64,000 bases of DNA from a bacterium (lineage in GTDB: Bacteria; Zhuqueibacterota; Zhuqueibacteria; Residuimicrobiales; Residuimicrobiaceae). Under the pieces are notes generated by a model that made no database searches, was not told the origin of the DNA, and was given only the letters and a program-made list of their open reading frames with translations. Below are positions 19,701 to 28,613 of the stretch, piece by piece. Both the position numbers and the translations under genes were made by a program. The stretch covers positions 186,001 through 250,000 of the forward strand of contig JAKQNR010000006.1 of the NCBI GenBank assembly GCA_029565685.1, written 5' to 3'. How positions within the stretch are numbered: position 1 is the stretch's first letter; every line of letters begins with the position of its first letter.

Positions 19701-20133
19701 CCTCCATGCGGCCATCCTGGTTCAAATCGTTCAGCACCGGCGCCGACCAGCTGTTAGCGGCGTTCAACTCGGATTGCCACACGACCTGACCTTTGCCGTC
19801 CAAGCAGGAAAAAAGTTTGCCGGTGTCGGCCACATAGATGAGCGCCGGCAATCCGGACCGTTGCAGCACCGCCGGGTAGGTCATGAAGCGTTGACGCGTA
19901 CGCCAGCGCCACAGCTCTTTGCCGTTTTTGTTCAACGCAATCAATTCTTCGCGGCCTGCGACCAGCACTTCCTCCCGGCCGTCGTGATCGATATCCGCCA
20001 GCGTGGGGGCGCTCTCCAGAAACGTTTTCAAATCAACGGACCAGAGCAGGGAAATTCCTGGATCACTGGCCGGCGCCGAATGCCCATAAATCGCCAGTGC
20101 AAAACAAAACGCGACTGTCAACAATCGTTTCAT
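16744..20133 (-). CDS. Secreted beta-propeller / GH123-like (DUF4091) glycosidase fusion
   Basis: 1129 residues, with GGAGG ahead of the ATG and a signal peptide of ~20 residues. The N-terminal ~400 residues are a PQQ/FG-GAP-like propeller with repeats such as DIDHDGREEVLVAG, DLNQDGRMEVVTTD and DLDQNGRADVFLI. A linker and Ig-like region (~410-640) includes an Ala-rich helical part. The C-terminal ~450 residues match DUF4091/GH123: LYPIDEPGGHGW holds the Asp-Glu pair (about D892-E893) expected for substrate-assisted catalysis, and SRRWEAVREGLEDFRIL is the family's C-terminal signature. GH123 enzymes release beta-GalNAc (family knowledge). The propeller fusion is not the usual GH123 layout. It is divergent from the sialidase gene. 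Confidence 0.85.
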   Translation of the reverse strand: MKRLLTVAFCFALAIYGHSAPASDPGISLLWSVDLKTFLESAPTLADIDHDGREEVLVAGREELIALNKNGKELWRWRTRQRFMTYPAVLQRSGLPALIYVADTGKLFSCLDGKGQVVWQSELNAANSWSAPVLNDLNQDGRMEVVTTDQTGMVWAFDALGGRLIWKSQIRGMPANPAAADVDQDGGSELVFITSAGWVTVLDQNGALVWNHEIGGTSADWATSSPVLFAASDRQVRIVAASNAGLVVCLDADGNRLWSVMAQAPIASTLSVGDLDQNGRADVFLITQTGRILRIDESGTLLWDIDMQGRSLASGAIIDLDDDGRLEYLLCTQNGRMIGYDVDGDIIYHYQFPCRTINMTPTFGEVGRSTEDLEMVVTGGESGLTYCFATRVRKTSRAHWTSYRKDDYNSAAWFGLSQSQAASMTPKNLLWNQITTGDEIQFSIFNPNPSPKPLQASVVCIRPDGSKGTAATQIVSRTGTLSLPLQVTMPGSYAFTWMLQTDRGEKLVTGDKKVFLQPFVNDQALVTRAVAGLNAAANAVDDKLPLSAVALRREADALEKAAADLALRQRAVPAEDALMVEQTLHTTGALVSRSRRALQTAAVVEQAGRMDSSVSLIAFTGFMWENRRLDERMPDLVERPLQVHRTVVVGEHEPVSIKLFNITDRTLQVRTHLPQPPAGLVVTPHYSIPIPSSQGEDAWDALPEMDESAVISIPSLTTREVWLDIQIGDIEPGQHVLTAAFQALNGAGVMEAPANPHGVPAPETRVQLTLEVLPFTMAPSGAVRLCTWSPNQGAELQDLLDHGNNVFTVPHGTPQHDAASQFTQADFSRLDPILAGFKGRDVVVLFSGFPALNGEFGSVLYRQNLAAYLRQLVLYMQRQGFDLEHFALYPIDEPGGHGWHYVNQLVAFGKMVREINPEIMIYMDGGGELPMFQAMAPVLDIWVPGIDMLAEDSPVMKVVRASGKQLWSYNCSYGYSRPVGANIKNTNLLAEFRNAALYAFRHQATGIGYWCYNSGAEDPWMRNEFEYRLVYPGRSKPVTSRRWEAVREGLEDFRILTALREWAAKTDAATNKKLTQLFETSLPDLVDPSYQEMKIGLGRSVIDASSHESRLLAFRREMLDCVQAVSSTR

Positions 20134-20251
20134 CGAAAAACCTCCGATTAAAAATAAAACGTTTCCCGCCAGCGGTCGGTGAAAGTCTCGCCCGAATGAA
20201 TCCTGCGGCTGATCCCTACAACGCCGGTTTACGCACAGAACACGAAACCCG

Positions 20252-20281
20252 TTTTCAAATGGCGCAAATTATAACTATATT
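20252..20281 (+). promoter_or_regulatory. Sigma70-like promoter of the sialidase gene
   Basis: TTTTCA (20252-20257), an 18-nt spacer, then TATATT (20276-20281), 32 bp before the sialidase ATG. TTGCAACCATGA (20280-20291) straddles the expected start of transcription and also occurs at 14630. The rest of the divergent gap 20134-20312 shows no other clear element. Confidence 0.5.
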
Positions 20282-20312
20282 GCAACCATGAGCCTAAAAA
20301 AGGGAGGAGAGC

Positions 20313-21440
20313 ATGCGCCGACTTTATTTCGCTGCCGTTTCTTTATTACTGCTCCACTGCAGTCCGCAGGACCGGCAGATCCTCTGGCAAAGCGGCCAGG
20401 GCGGTTATCACACCTATCGTATTCCGGCCTTGCTGGTCACTGGCGCCGGTACGGTGCTGGCCTTTTGCGAAGGCCGCAAACATCACTCTCATGATACCGG
20501 AGACATCGATCTGCTGATGAAACGTTCACAGGACAATGGCAAAACCTGGAGCCCAGCGCAAATCATCTGGGACGATGGGACCAATACCTGCGGCAATCCC
20601 TGTCCGATTCTGGATCGCACCACCGGCGTCATCTGGCTGCTGCTGACCTGGAACGATGGCCGTGACCGGGAGCCTGAGATCATCAATGGTAAAAGCCGGG
20701 ATACCCGGCGTGTTTTCCTCACCTCTTCACAGGATGACGGGGCAACCTGGGCTTTGCCCCAGGAGATCACAGAGGAGGTCAAACCGGCTCACTGGACCTG
20801 GTACGCCACCGGCCCAGGGGCCGGCATTCAACTGGAGAGAGGACCGGCAGCCGGCCGGTTGATTGCCCCTTGCGATCACATAGAAAAAGAGAGCAAAGCG
20901 TACTATTCTCATGTCATCTACAGCGACGATCACGGCGCCACCTGGCAGTTGGGCGGCCGAACACCGCAGCCGTTTGTCAACGAATGCCAGGCGGCCGAGT
21001 TGGAGGACGGCCGGCTAATGCTCAATATGCGCAACTATGACCGATCGCATAGACTGCGGCAGATCGCATTCAGCAGCGACGCCGGCCGAACCTGGCATGA
21101 TCAGCAATTCCAATCGGAATTGATCGAACCGATCTGCCAAGCCTCCCTGCGCCGTTATCGCTGGACCCGAAATGGAGAAAAGGGCATTCTGCTCTTCAGC
21201 AATCCCGCCAGCGACAGCAGCCGTACGAACATGACGCTCAGAGCCAGCAACGATGATGGTAAAACCTGGCCGGTCTTTTATCGGCTGCATGCCGGACCCA
21301 GCGCCTACTCTGATCTGGCGGTGCTGGCGGACGGTCGGATCGCGTGTTTATATGAGGCGGGCGCCAAAAGCCCGTATGAGACCATCTCCTGCAGCTGCTT
21401 TGCAGCCGATCAGTGGCTGAACCGCTTCGCCAAAAAATAA
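20313..21440 (+). CDS. Exo-alpha-sialidase, GH33-like lipoprotein
   Basis: 375 residues, with AAAGGGAGGAG before the ATG. The leader [16 protein letters not shown] is a lipoprotein signal with a LLLHC lipobox. YRIP at residues 35-38 supplies the first arginine of the sialidase triad. Five Asp boxes are visible ([40 protein letters not shown]), typical of the six-bladed propeller. HDTGDIDLL fits the acid/base Asp region, NECQAAEL the Glu, RNYDR and SRTNMTLR further arginines, and SAYSDLAVL the Tyr nucleophile region. It would remove terminal sialic acids from glycans at the cell surface. Neighbouring GH123 and the GH3/GH101-like operon fit the same use. Confidence 0.88.
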   Translation: MRRLYFAAVSLLLLHCSPQDRQILWQSGQGGYHTYRIPALLVTGAGTVLAFCEGRKHHSHDTGDIDLLMKRSQDNGKTWSPAQIIWDDGTNTCGNPCPILDRTTGVIWLLLTWNDGRDREPEIINGKSRDTRRVFLTSSQDDGATWALPQEITEEVKPAHWTWYATGPGAGIQLERGPAAGRLIAPCDHIEKESKAYYSHVIYSDDHGATWQLGGRTPQPFVNECQAAELEDGRLMLNMRNYDRSHRLRQIAFSSDAGRTWHDQQFQSELIEPICQASLRRYRWTRNGEKGILLFSNPASDSSRTNMTLRASNDDGKTWPVFYRLHAGPSAYSDLAVLADGRIACLYEAGAKSPYETISCSCFAADQWLNRFAKK

Positions 21441-21458
21441 AGAATAAATCCCTCAACC

Positions 21459-21478
21459 GAGTTGTTACACTAACACTC
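21459..21478. promoter_or_regulatory. Inverted repeat, possible operator
   Basis: GAG-T-TGTTA / TAACACTC forms an inverted repeat with one unpaired T and a 3-nt centre, between the sialidase stop and the next gene. It could be a protein-binding site for the downstream gene; there is no U tract to make it a terminator. Confidence 0.25.
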
Positions 21479-21627
21479 GATCAACCGCGTCATGAACCGA
21501 GAACCAGCCGTTCCTTTATCATTTGACGCAGTAATCGCAGCACCTTTTCAATTCACCGTTGTTGCTTTCTCAGCATCGTCTGTTCCCCGGTCGAGTGCAG
21601 CAGACAAACGTTTTGAGGAGATCAAGT

Positions 21628-22185
21628 ATGAGAAAATGGACGGTCTTTTTCTGGGCCTTTCTCTGGGCGGCCGCTGGTTTTTCCCAAGAGCCCGACAAGA
21701 CGATGGAAATCGTCATCAAGAATTATCTTGAAGTGCTTGAAAGTAAAAACACCAAAGCCAGACTCGAGGCTCTGGCCAAAGTAAATGAATTCAAATCCCA
21801 ATATCCGAATTTCAAAATGAGGGAGTTTGACACTTTCATGTCCGGCAAAATCATGGCGGCAAGCACTAAAAATTGGCTTGCCAATCTCTCGTCGCCCAAC
21901 GCGGGCGTCCGCCACAGCACCCTGCATGTATTAGTGCGGATGAAATCGGATTTTCCCTACCTGGATATGAGCGGTTTCAACACCATCCTAAAAAGAATGT
22001 GCGAGCAGGATCCGGTTGCTCATCTGCAGGTGGATGCTAAAATTGCAGCGATCTATCTAAACAGTTCTAAACTGGCTGAAGCCATCAAGATCGTCGAAGA
22101 CCATTCGCCTGGCGACACATTTACCCAGATACATCTGGCCATGGATGAAGCTTTTAAAAAAGAGAACCCCAAACCGGTCGAGTGA
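21628..22185 (+). CDS. Small secreted alpha-helical protein of unknown function
   Basis: About 185 residues. Start chosen at ATG 21628, which has GAGGAG (21615-21620) and opens a signal peptide (MRKWTVFFWAFLWAAAGFSQ). The mature part is helical, with HEAT/TPR-like pairs of helices (YLEVLESKNTKARLEALAKV, then SSPNAGVRHSTLHVLVRM), so it is probably a protein-protein contact module in the periplasm. I do not recognise a family. It follows the sialidase gene by 187 bp and is convergent with the DUF1080 gene. Confidence 0.75.
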   Translation: MRKWTVFFWAFLWAAAGFSQEPDKTMEIVIKNYLEVLESKNTKARLEALAKVNEFKSQYPNFKMREFDTFMSGKIMAASTKNWLANLSSPNAGVRHSTLHVLVRMKSDFPYLDMSGFNTILKRMCEQDPVAHLQVDAKIAAIYLNSSKLAEAIKIVEDHSPGDTFTQIHLAMDEAFKKENPKPVE

Positions 22186-22269
22186 TGTAAGCACAAATTC
22201 GGCCAATGAGAGGGATCGCCGGCGAGTAGAGCGCGGTGAAGAATAGGAGCGGGCCGGTTCCAGCGCCTG

Positions 22270-23001
22270 TCAGGGCAGTTCACGAATGCGGAGTTGTCTG
22301 AACTCCACCGGTGAACCCTCTGATTCGAGACAAATACAGCCCGAACGTGGCTGGCACTCTTTGCCGCCCGACACCTCTTCGCCGTTCACCCACAACCGCA
22401 CCTCGCCGTTGATCGCGCGGATATAATAGTGATTCCATTCGCCCATGCCTTTGCTTAAATTCTTTTTTGGAAAACTGCGCGATCCATTGGGCGAGGTCGG
22501 CGGAAAAGGGATCATGGTGGACTTGCCGACGGCGAACACATCGCCGTTGGTAGTGAACCAGTCTCCTTTTTTACCCGTCCGTTGTTCATATTGTTCGGCA
22601 TAACCGTGATCCAGCGCCTGGATCTCGATGCCGTACTTGGGAAGCTCATCCGGCTTTAATTCCTGCAAAGCCTGTTCCGGCGCCCAGATAAATATGCCGG
22701 AATTGCCGGCCGGGTGCAGATGCCGCCACTGCACCACCATCTCAAAATTAACAAACGTCTGCTTGGTCGCCAGCACGCCGATGGGGGACCCGCTGCAGTG
22801 CAGCGCATCAGCCTGCCAAATCCAGGTCTGCGGATGACAGTTGACCTGGCGGAAATCGTTTTCACCCAGGCTGCGCCAATCTGACCCAGACCCATCGATG
22901 CGCGCAGCAGGCCGGCCTTGGGACTCCTGCGAGACGCTGAGTGCGGGATGCAAGCAGAGAAAGGCGGCCAAACACAATCCCACGCTGATTTTCCTCTTCA
23001 T
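22270..23001 (-). CDS. Secreted DUF1080 (3-keto-disaccharide hydrolase-type) protein
   Basis: About 243 residues from ATG 23001 (AGGAGA site; signal peptide ending LSVSQ). A concanavalin-like jelly roll of the DUF1080 family: QTFVNFEMVVQWRH, PAGNSGIFIW and YGIEIQALDHG are the family's diagnostic blocks, followed by GEWNHYYIRAINGEVRLWVNGEEV. Some members cleave 3-keto-glycosides or bind glycans (family knowledge). It is the last gene of the minus-strand sugar operon, 47 bp after the GH101-like gene. Confidence 0.88.
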   Translation of the reverse strand: MKRKISVGLCLAAFLCLHPALSVSQESQGRPAARIDGSGSDWRSLGENDFRQVNCHPQTWIWQADALHCSGSPIGVLATKQTFVNFEMVVQWRHLHPAGNSGIFIWAPEQALQELKPDELPKYGIEIQALDHGYAEQYEQRTGKKGDWFTTNGDVFAVGKSTMIPFPPTSPNGSRSFPKKNLSKGMGEWNHYYIRAINGEVRLWVNGEEVSGGKECQPRSGCICLESEGSPVEFRQLRIRELP

Positions 23002-23048
23002 ACTATTCTCCTGGAAAATGGCCGGACCTGTACAAGCCAGCGGCTGGT

Positions 23049-25004
23049 TCATTGCAATGGCGGTGAAATCGCATACGCATTCTGATCGAGATCGATCGTC
23101 ACTTGGGTGCCGTCGCTGAAGGTGGTTCGCTGCCGACGTCGACTTTGATCGAGGAACTCATGGCTGGTCATCTCCAGCAACCCCACACGCTGGTGCAGCC
23201 GGCACATGGCGTTGACCTGCTCCATCTCTGCGGCATCTGGGTTTAACGAGAGATAGGGCAACCCGGCGTTCAGCAAACCATGGAGAAATCCCGAATCTGT
23301 TTGCGGCACGCCCCACTCCCCCTTTCCTTTCGACCAGGGCAACAAAATCGCATCATGATAGACCAGATTGAACAGCGGAACCGGAATACCGACAGCTGGA
23401 CCTTTCCCCGGATTGGGTTCCAGGGCATAGGGACCGTGATGCACTAGATCCAGGTAGGGGATCGCCCAATCGCACGGCTCCTCTGAGCTGATGATGCCGC
23501 CGTAAGAACGAATAAAGTTGAAACACTCGGCGCGATAGGCCAGACAAGCGCTGCGCGTGACCGGATGATGCGGATTGTAGCATTCGTCGGGCGGCACGAC
23601 GTCAAAGACATCCAGGTAAGCGCCGCACAGCTTTACGCCGTGGTCTAAAAGCGACCGGTGATTGCGCCGCACCATCCCTGGCGCCAGACTGGGGCAGAGA
23701 AACGACTGATCTCCGCCGAACCAGGTACGGCCGAGGTGACGCGTGCCGTCGCTGAGCAGAATGGTGTGGTCTGGATCATAGGAGGCGGCGTCCAAATAAT
23801 AATCGCGATATTGATCGTGCACCGCAAAAACATAATTCAGACTGTCGCACACCGCAGCAAAATGCCGCATGCCCTCCCAGCCGCCCGCCTCCGGACAGGG
23901 CGGCAGAATATCCGGATGCAGGTTGTCGTATCCGCGCAACCCCCAGCCGTCCAGGTGCAGATAGGCTCTCTTGACGCCCTTATCGGACAGCTTGCGCAGA
24001 TGAGCGGCGCGTTCGGCAAAGGAGACCAGCTGGTGATTGTTCTGCAGATTTACTGAATCATAATAACTGGAGCGAGGCTGGATATGATAAAGAATGGAAG
24101 TATGAATCACCGGCGACCCGATCAGCTTGGCCAAACGGGGCGTCCGGTTGATCTTTTCACTCAGCAGAACCAGATGGCCTTTTTCCTGCACGTAGCGGCG
24201 ATAGCGTTTAGCCAGGGTGACATAATCCGCCTGCTGATAAAAACAGAAGCGGACGCGGCGGGGATAGCTGAACCGGCCCAGCGAGTGATGCCAACGAGCT
24301 TGAATGAGCGTAGGCCCACCTGCAGGATGATTAAAGCTGCAGCCGCCGTCATCCGGCGTCTCCAGAATCGCTATCATCGCGGCTTTCCCCTGCACATGGC
24401 CCCACCAGGGCATATAGAAACCGCGGCTGTGGCAGTGTTCATCATACAGCGTCACTTTCTCAGGCCAGGCGCGCGGCAACAGCATGCCCTGCATGAAAGG
24501 CATGACCAAAAGATCCGCTTGCTGCGGATCCAACGCATTCGGCCACAGACACTGCTGTAGAACCGCCGCACGCTCCAGGGCCGCGATCTCGCACACCAGA
24601 TCCTCTTCTTCCCCTTCAAGGCAGACCGAGAGAACGATGCCTAAATCCAATTCACGATCCTGAGCGACAAAACGATCGAGGGTGATGCGAACACCCTTTT
24701 TGTATCCAGTCTCATAGGGAGCGATCGTGCGTTGTGTGGCGTCCAATAAACGGCACTCTGCTGCAGTCGTTTGCTGCACAGTTAATGGCTCAGCTGCGCC
24801 GGATGAAAACGACCAGGTCGCTGCTTGATCCTTCACGGTCATCGCTAGAGTAGATTCATCGATGCGAACGTGTCTTTGTTGTCCATGGATCCACCAGCTG
24901 CCGGCCTCCTGAAGCACCTGCACTCCCTCGGCCTGGCCGGCCGTTCTCGCATCGGTCGCCCAAGCCGCCATCAGAAGAACGAGAACGAACGTTTTGTTGA
25001 TCAT
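23049..25004 (-). CDS. Secreted GH101/DUF5696-like putative glycosidase
   Basis: 651 residues with a signal peptide (~1-22). The first half is beta-rich, like the super-sandwich of large retaining glycosidases. The second half looks like a TIM barrel: KRAYLHLDGWGLRGYDNLHPD, YVFAVHDQYRDYY, LCGAYLDVFDVVPPDECY and YGGIISSEEPCDWAIPYLD. The strand-end Asp in GAYLDVF and the Glu pair in SSEEP are candidate nucleophile and acid/base. It resembles DUF5696 proteins, distant relatives of GH101 endo-alpha-GalNAcases, but I assign this by pattern only. It lies 22 bp after the GH3 gene, so is co-transcribed. Confidence 0.6.
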   Translation of the reverse strand: MINKTFVLVLLMAAWATDARTAGQAEGVQVLQEAGSWWIHGQQRHVRIDESTLAMTVKDQAATWSFSSGAAEPLTVQQTTAAECRLLDATQRTIAPYETGYKKGVRITLDRFVAQDRELDLGIVLSVCLEGEEEDLVCEIAALERAAVLQQCLWPNALDPQQADLLVMPFMQGMLLPRAWPEKVTLYDEHCHSRGFYMPWWGHVQGKAAMIAILETPDDGGCSFNHPAGGPTLIQARWHHSLGRFSYPRRVRFCFYQQADYVTLAKRYRRYVQEKGHLVLLSEKINRTPRLAKLIGSPVIHTSILYHIQPRSSYYDSVNLQNNHQLVSFAERAAHLRKLSDKGVKRAYLHLDGWGLRGYDNLHPDILPPCPEAGGWEGMRHFAAVCDSLNYVFAVHDQYRDYYLDAASYDPDHTILLSDGTRHLGRTWFGGDQSFLCPSLAPGMVRRNHRSLLDHGVKLCGAYLDVFDVVPPDECYNPHHPVTRSACLAYRAECFNFIRSYGGIISSEEPCDWAIPYLDLVHHGPYALEPNPGKGPAVGIPVPLFNLVYHDAILLPWSKGKGEWGVPQTDSGFLHGLLNAGLPYLSLNPDAAEMEQVNAMCRLHQRVGLLEMTSHEFLDQSRRRQRTTFSDGTQVTIDLDQNAYAISPPLQ

Positions 25005-25026
25005 AAGACACCCGCCTGATCTTTTT

Positions 25027-27621
25027 TTAGATGACTTGAAAGGTTCCAGTCAATCGAATATCCGCAGAGGAAGATCCGATCTGGATTTCAAACCGTCCGG
25101 GTTCCACGACAAAGGCTTTCTTGCTCTTGTCCCAATAAGCCAGTTCGGCAACCGGCAGAGTAAAAGTCACTCGTTTGCTTTCACCAGGCTGCAGCATCAG
25201 TCGGTGGAAACCTTTTAACCGCTTGACCGGCCTGGAAACCGAGGCCTGCAAATCCCTGATATAGAGCTGTGCCACTTCCTCTCCCGCCCGGCTGCCGGTA
25301 TTTTTAATCTCCGCGCTGACGGCCAAGATTCCATCCTGAGATATACGAGCCGGAAAAGTTTTAAGCTTGGCATAGCGAAACCGGGTGTAGCTCAGACCGT
25401 AGCCAAAGGGATAGAGCGGTTCCTCCTTCGCACAGGAATAGCTGTCGCCTTTTCTGATCTCCGCCATATACGTGCGGCCGTGACGGATGTTGTAATCATC
25501 GAACGGCGGCAGTTGCTCCACCGAACGATAAAAGGTAAGCGGCAGCCGGCCAGCCGGATTATAATCGCCAAAGAGCACATCCGCGATAGCGTGACCGCCC
25601 TCTTCACCGGGAAACCAAGCCTCGAGGATGGCAGGAACCGTATCGTGCAGCCGAGTGATGGACAACGCGCTGCCGTTTTGCAGCACTGCCACCGTGCGTG
25701 GATTGGCCTGAAGAACAGCCTGAACTAAATCGTCCTGAATGCCGGGCAGATTTAAATCCGACCGATCCACGCCCTCATTTTCCACGGAAAGATCTGTACC
25801 GAGGAAAAGCAAAGCCACGTCCGCCTTGCGCGCCGCCTCAGCGGCCGCCTGAAACTGCCGCGGATCCGCCGGCCCTCCGCACAGACGCAGGGCGGATTTG
25901 TACCAATACTCGACATATTCGATACGCAGATCATAACGCCGGCCGAATTCGAGCTCGAGGGAGATGATCTGTATGGCGGCGTTCCGGTTCAGACTTTTGT
26001 TCATCACCTGGCGTCCGTCGAAATAGATGCGGACAATATCATCGAAATTCGCACTCAAATAATATCTTCCGCTCACCGGGGCAGTGAATCGTCCGGTCCA
26101 GCGCACGGAAAACGTGTCGCTGTGAACAGTCGCATGCGGCGATTTGCGACCCCAATCAAAATCAAGAGTCGAATCGATGCGTGTTAAAACCGGCTTGCCG
26201 GAAAAAGTGAGGTTATTGAAATATTCTCCCAGCAATCCGCGCTTCCCCCCATACCCCTGCGGCGGCGACAGCAACGCAGCCGGGATCAACGGCAGCTGCG
26301 GATGAATGGAGCAACCTTTTTCATAAAAGACCCTCGCGTCGCCCAATCTTTCGCGCAAAGCTTGCAGAGGCGATGCCGCATAGGAATATCTGCCGGTGTA
26401 GCCGCCGAGTTGCGTGGTGTCGGCGTTGGGACCGATCACGGCAACCAATCGCACCCCTTGCTGAATCAGTGGCAGCAGGTCCCCGCTGTTTTTCAATAGC
26501 ACGATGGCCTTGCGCGCTGTTTCTCTGGCTAACTGCCTGTGTTGCGGACTGTCCACCACCTGCATGGAGATTTTGCTGTAAGGGACCATCTGCGGAGGAT
26601 CGTACAATCCCAGACGAAATCGACCGAGCAATAGACGGCCGACCGCTTTATCGATAGCCGCTTCGGTTATCAGCCCGTTTTTCACCACCCGACTGAGATG
26701 ATTTTTGAACAGATCGCCGCACTCCAAATCCAGTCCGGCGTTGACGGCCAGAGCGATGGCCTCGTCGACCCCGGAGGCATAGCGATGGTTCTTATAAATA
26801 TCTTCAATGCCGTTGCAATCCGAGACCACGCTGCCATCGAACCCCCATTCGCCGCGCAGCAGGTCCGTAAGCAGCCACGAGTTGCAGCAACAGGGCACGC
26901 CGTTGAGCGCATTATAAGCGGCCATGACAGACTGGACTTTGCCCTGTTGAATTAACACCTGATAAGGGAGCAGATAGTATTCGCGCAGCAGCGTTTCATC
27001 GATTTCGCTGGAGCCGGTATGACGGCGCCATTCTTCGTTATTAGCGACAAAATGTTTGGGCGCCACCAGGGTTTTGAAATAACGCGGATGCGATCCCTGC
27101 AATCCCCGGGTCAGCGCCAGACTGAGCCGCGACGTCAAAAAAGGATCCTCGCCATAGCACTCATGCGTACGGCCCCAGCGCGGATCGCGGGCCAACTCCA
27201 CAACCGGACTCCAAAAGGTCAGGCCGGTGCGATACATTTTGCCGTGAAAACGGGCGCGCGCTTCATCCGAGATGGCGTCGCCGACGCGCAGGATGAGCTC
27301 CTCATCCCAAGTGGCTGCCTGGGCTATCGCCTGTGGAAAAATGGTGGCCACACCGGTGCGGGCATACACCGCATGCCCGGGCTCGCCGCCCCATTGATAG
27401 GCCGGCAGGCCGAGCCGGTCGAGAGGGGTCGGCGTCCGACTCATCATCTGCGACAGCTTTTCCTCCAAAGTCATGCGCGACAATAGATCCTGAGTACGTT
27501 CTTCAAAGGAGTAAGAGGGATCTAAATATACAGGAGGTTGCGCCGCGACAGGACTAAACAAGCCGGCAGCGGCCATGAAAATAACAACAGGAGTGGCGCA
27601 AAACAAGCTGCGTTTTTTCAT
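25027..27621 (-). CDS. Secreted GH3 beta-glycosidase with inserted PA14 domain
   Basis: About 864 residues from ATG 27621; the frame opens 91 codons earlier, but this ATG has AAAGG and a signal peptide ending VAAQ. The GH3 N-domain follows (RMTLEEKLSQM; nucleophile in VVSDCNGIED, about D267; KHFVANNEEWRR). A PA14 domain is inserted at ~457-590 (GLLGEYFNNLTFSG), then the GH3 C-domain (DVALLFLGTDLSVENEGVDR) and a fibronectin III-like tail (EVAQLYIRDLQASVSRPVKRLKGF). PA14-containing GH3 enzymes act on beta-glucosides, xylosides or GlcNAc; the substrate is not fixed by sequence. Third gene of the operon, 149 bp after the ROK gene. Confidence 0.92.
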   Translation of the reverse strand: MKKRSLFCATPVVIFMAAAGLFSPVAAQPPVYLDPSYSFEERTQDLLSRMTLEEKLSQMMSRTPTPLDRLGLPAYQWGGEPGHAVYARTGVATIFPQAIAQAATWDEELILRVGDAISDEARARFHGKMYRTGLTFWSPVVELARDPRWGRTHECYGEDPFLTSRLSLALTRGLQGSHPRYFKTLVAPKHFVANNEEWRRHTGSSEIDETLLREYYLLPYQVLIQQGKVQSVMAAYNALNGVPCCCNSWLLTDLLRGEWGFDGSVVSDCNGIEDIYKNHRYASGVDEAIALAVNAGLDLECGDLFKNHLSRVVKNGLITEAAIDKAVGRLLLGRFRLGLYDPPQMVPYSKISMQVVDSPQHRQLARETARKAIVLLKNSGDLLPLIQQGVRLVAVIGPNADTTQLGGYTGRYSYAASPLQALRERLGDARVFYEKGCSIHPQLPLIPAALLSPPQGYGGKRGLLGEYFNNLTFSGKPVLTRIDSTLDFDWGRKSPHATVHSDTFSVRWTGRFTAPVSGRYYLSANFDDIVRIYFDGRQVMNKSLNRNAAIQIISLELEFGRRYDLRIEYVEYWYKSALRLCGGPADPRQFQAAAEAARKADVALLFLGTDLSVENEGVDRSDLNLPGIQDDLVQAVLQANPRTVAVLQNGSALSITRLHDTVPAILEAWFPGEEGGHAIADVLFGDYNPAGRLPLTFYRSVEQLPPFDDYNIRHGRTYMAEIRKGDSYSCAKEEPLYPFGYGLSYTRFRYAKLKTFPARISQDGILAVSAEIKNTGSRAGEEVAQLYIRDLQASVSRPVKRLKGFHRLMLQPGESKRVTFTLPVAELAYWDKSKKAFVVEPGRFEIQIGSSSADIRLTGTFQVI

Positions 27622-27770
27622 AGGACCTTTCTTCAACTGCTGCGAGGATGTTTGAGCGTAGCAAAGCGATTGATCGAGACTGCGGATGGCCGGCCTGCGG
27701 CGCCGTTCTTCGCCCTGGCGAGCAACAGGGCTGGAGGCTTCGGCCGCCGAGCACGTCTGATAGGCAGGCC

Positions 27771-28613
27771 TTATTTCATCGCATCCAGATATAGCGCCGC
27801 AGCGCCGAGGATCGCGGATTGCGGCAGATCGGAAACCGCGATTTGCAGCCGATCCAGCGAACGGCGATAGGCGAACGACTGCAGTCCCTGCCATAGGGCT
27901 TTTTCAAAAAAAGAAAATGATCGGCTGACCGACCCGCCGAGCACGATGATCTGCGGGTCCAGAGCGTACAGAATCAATTTAACCGCTTCAGCCAGATGCA
28001 GGCCATACTCTGCAAAAATGGCCAGGCTTTCGTCATCCCCCTGGGCAGCCAACTGTGCAAGTTCGGCGCCACTGCGGTTATAGAGACGCTGAAAAAATTG
28101 CCCTGAGCAGTAATGTTCCAGCACGCCATCCCGGTACGGCACCATTCCGAACTCTCCGGCGCCGCAATTCGTGCCGCTGTACAGCCTGTCCTGGACAATG
28201 ACGCCGGCGCCCAGTCCTGTGCCGAGGATCAGCCCGATGGCGTCTTGAAATCCTTGAGCCTTGCCAAAATATTTTTCGCCGACTGCAAAACAGTTGGCAT
28301 CGTTATTGATAAAGACCGGCAGATTGAAGCGGCGATGGAGAATGGGACCCAGGGGTACCTCCTGCCAACTGGGGATATTGATCACGTCATAGACGACGCC
28401 CTGTTCCGTGTCCACCACGCTGGGCACGCCGACGCCCAGCCCTTTTACATCGGCGCGCTGTACTTGAGCGATGAGGTCGCACAGATCGTCCAATATCTCT
28501 TCGCGCGACCCACCCGGTTTGACCGCCTGAACCGCAATCGCAGTCACCGTATTATTCTCCACCCGGCCGGCACGCATGTTGGTGCCACCCAGGTCAACTC
28601 CGATGATCGGCAT
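27771..28613 (-). CDS. ROK-family sugar kinase (glucokinase-like)
   Basis: 280 residues and no N-terminal helix-turn-helix, so a kinase rather than a NagC/XylR regulator. GVDLGGTNMRAG is the ATP-phosphate loop, INNDANCFAVGE holds the catalytic Asp, and LILGTGLGAGV is the second phosphate loop. The classical CxCGxxGCxE zinc motif is replaced by EFGMVPYRDGVLEHYCSGQFF, as in Bacteroidetes-type glucokinases (recalled). It phosphorylates a hexose or amino sugar at O6 in the cytoplasm. Its start lies 20 bp inside the end of the MFS gene, indicating tight coupling of uptake and phosphorylation. Confidence 0.88.
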   Translation of the reverse strand: MPIIGVDLGGTNMRAGRVENNTVTAIAVQAVKPGGSREEILDDLCDLIAQVQRADVKGLGVGVPSVVDTEQGVVYDVINIPSWQEVPLGPILHRRFNLPVFINNDANCFAVGEKYFGKAQGFQDAIGLILGTGLGAGVIVQDRLYSGTNCGAGEFGMVPYRDGVLEHYCSGQFFQRLYNRSGAELAQLAAQGDDESLAIFAEYGLHLAEAVKLILYALDPQIIVLGGSVSRSFSFFEKALWQGLQSFAYRRSLDRLQIAVSDLPQSAILGAAALYLDAMK

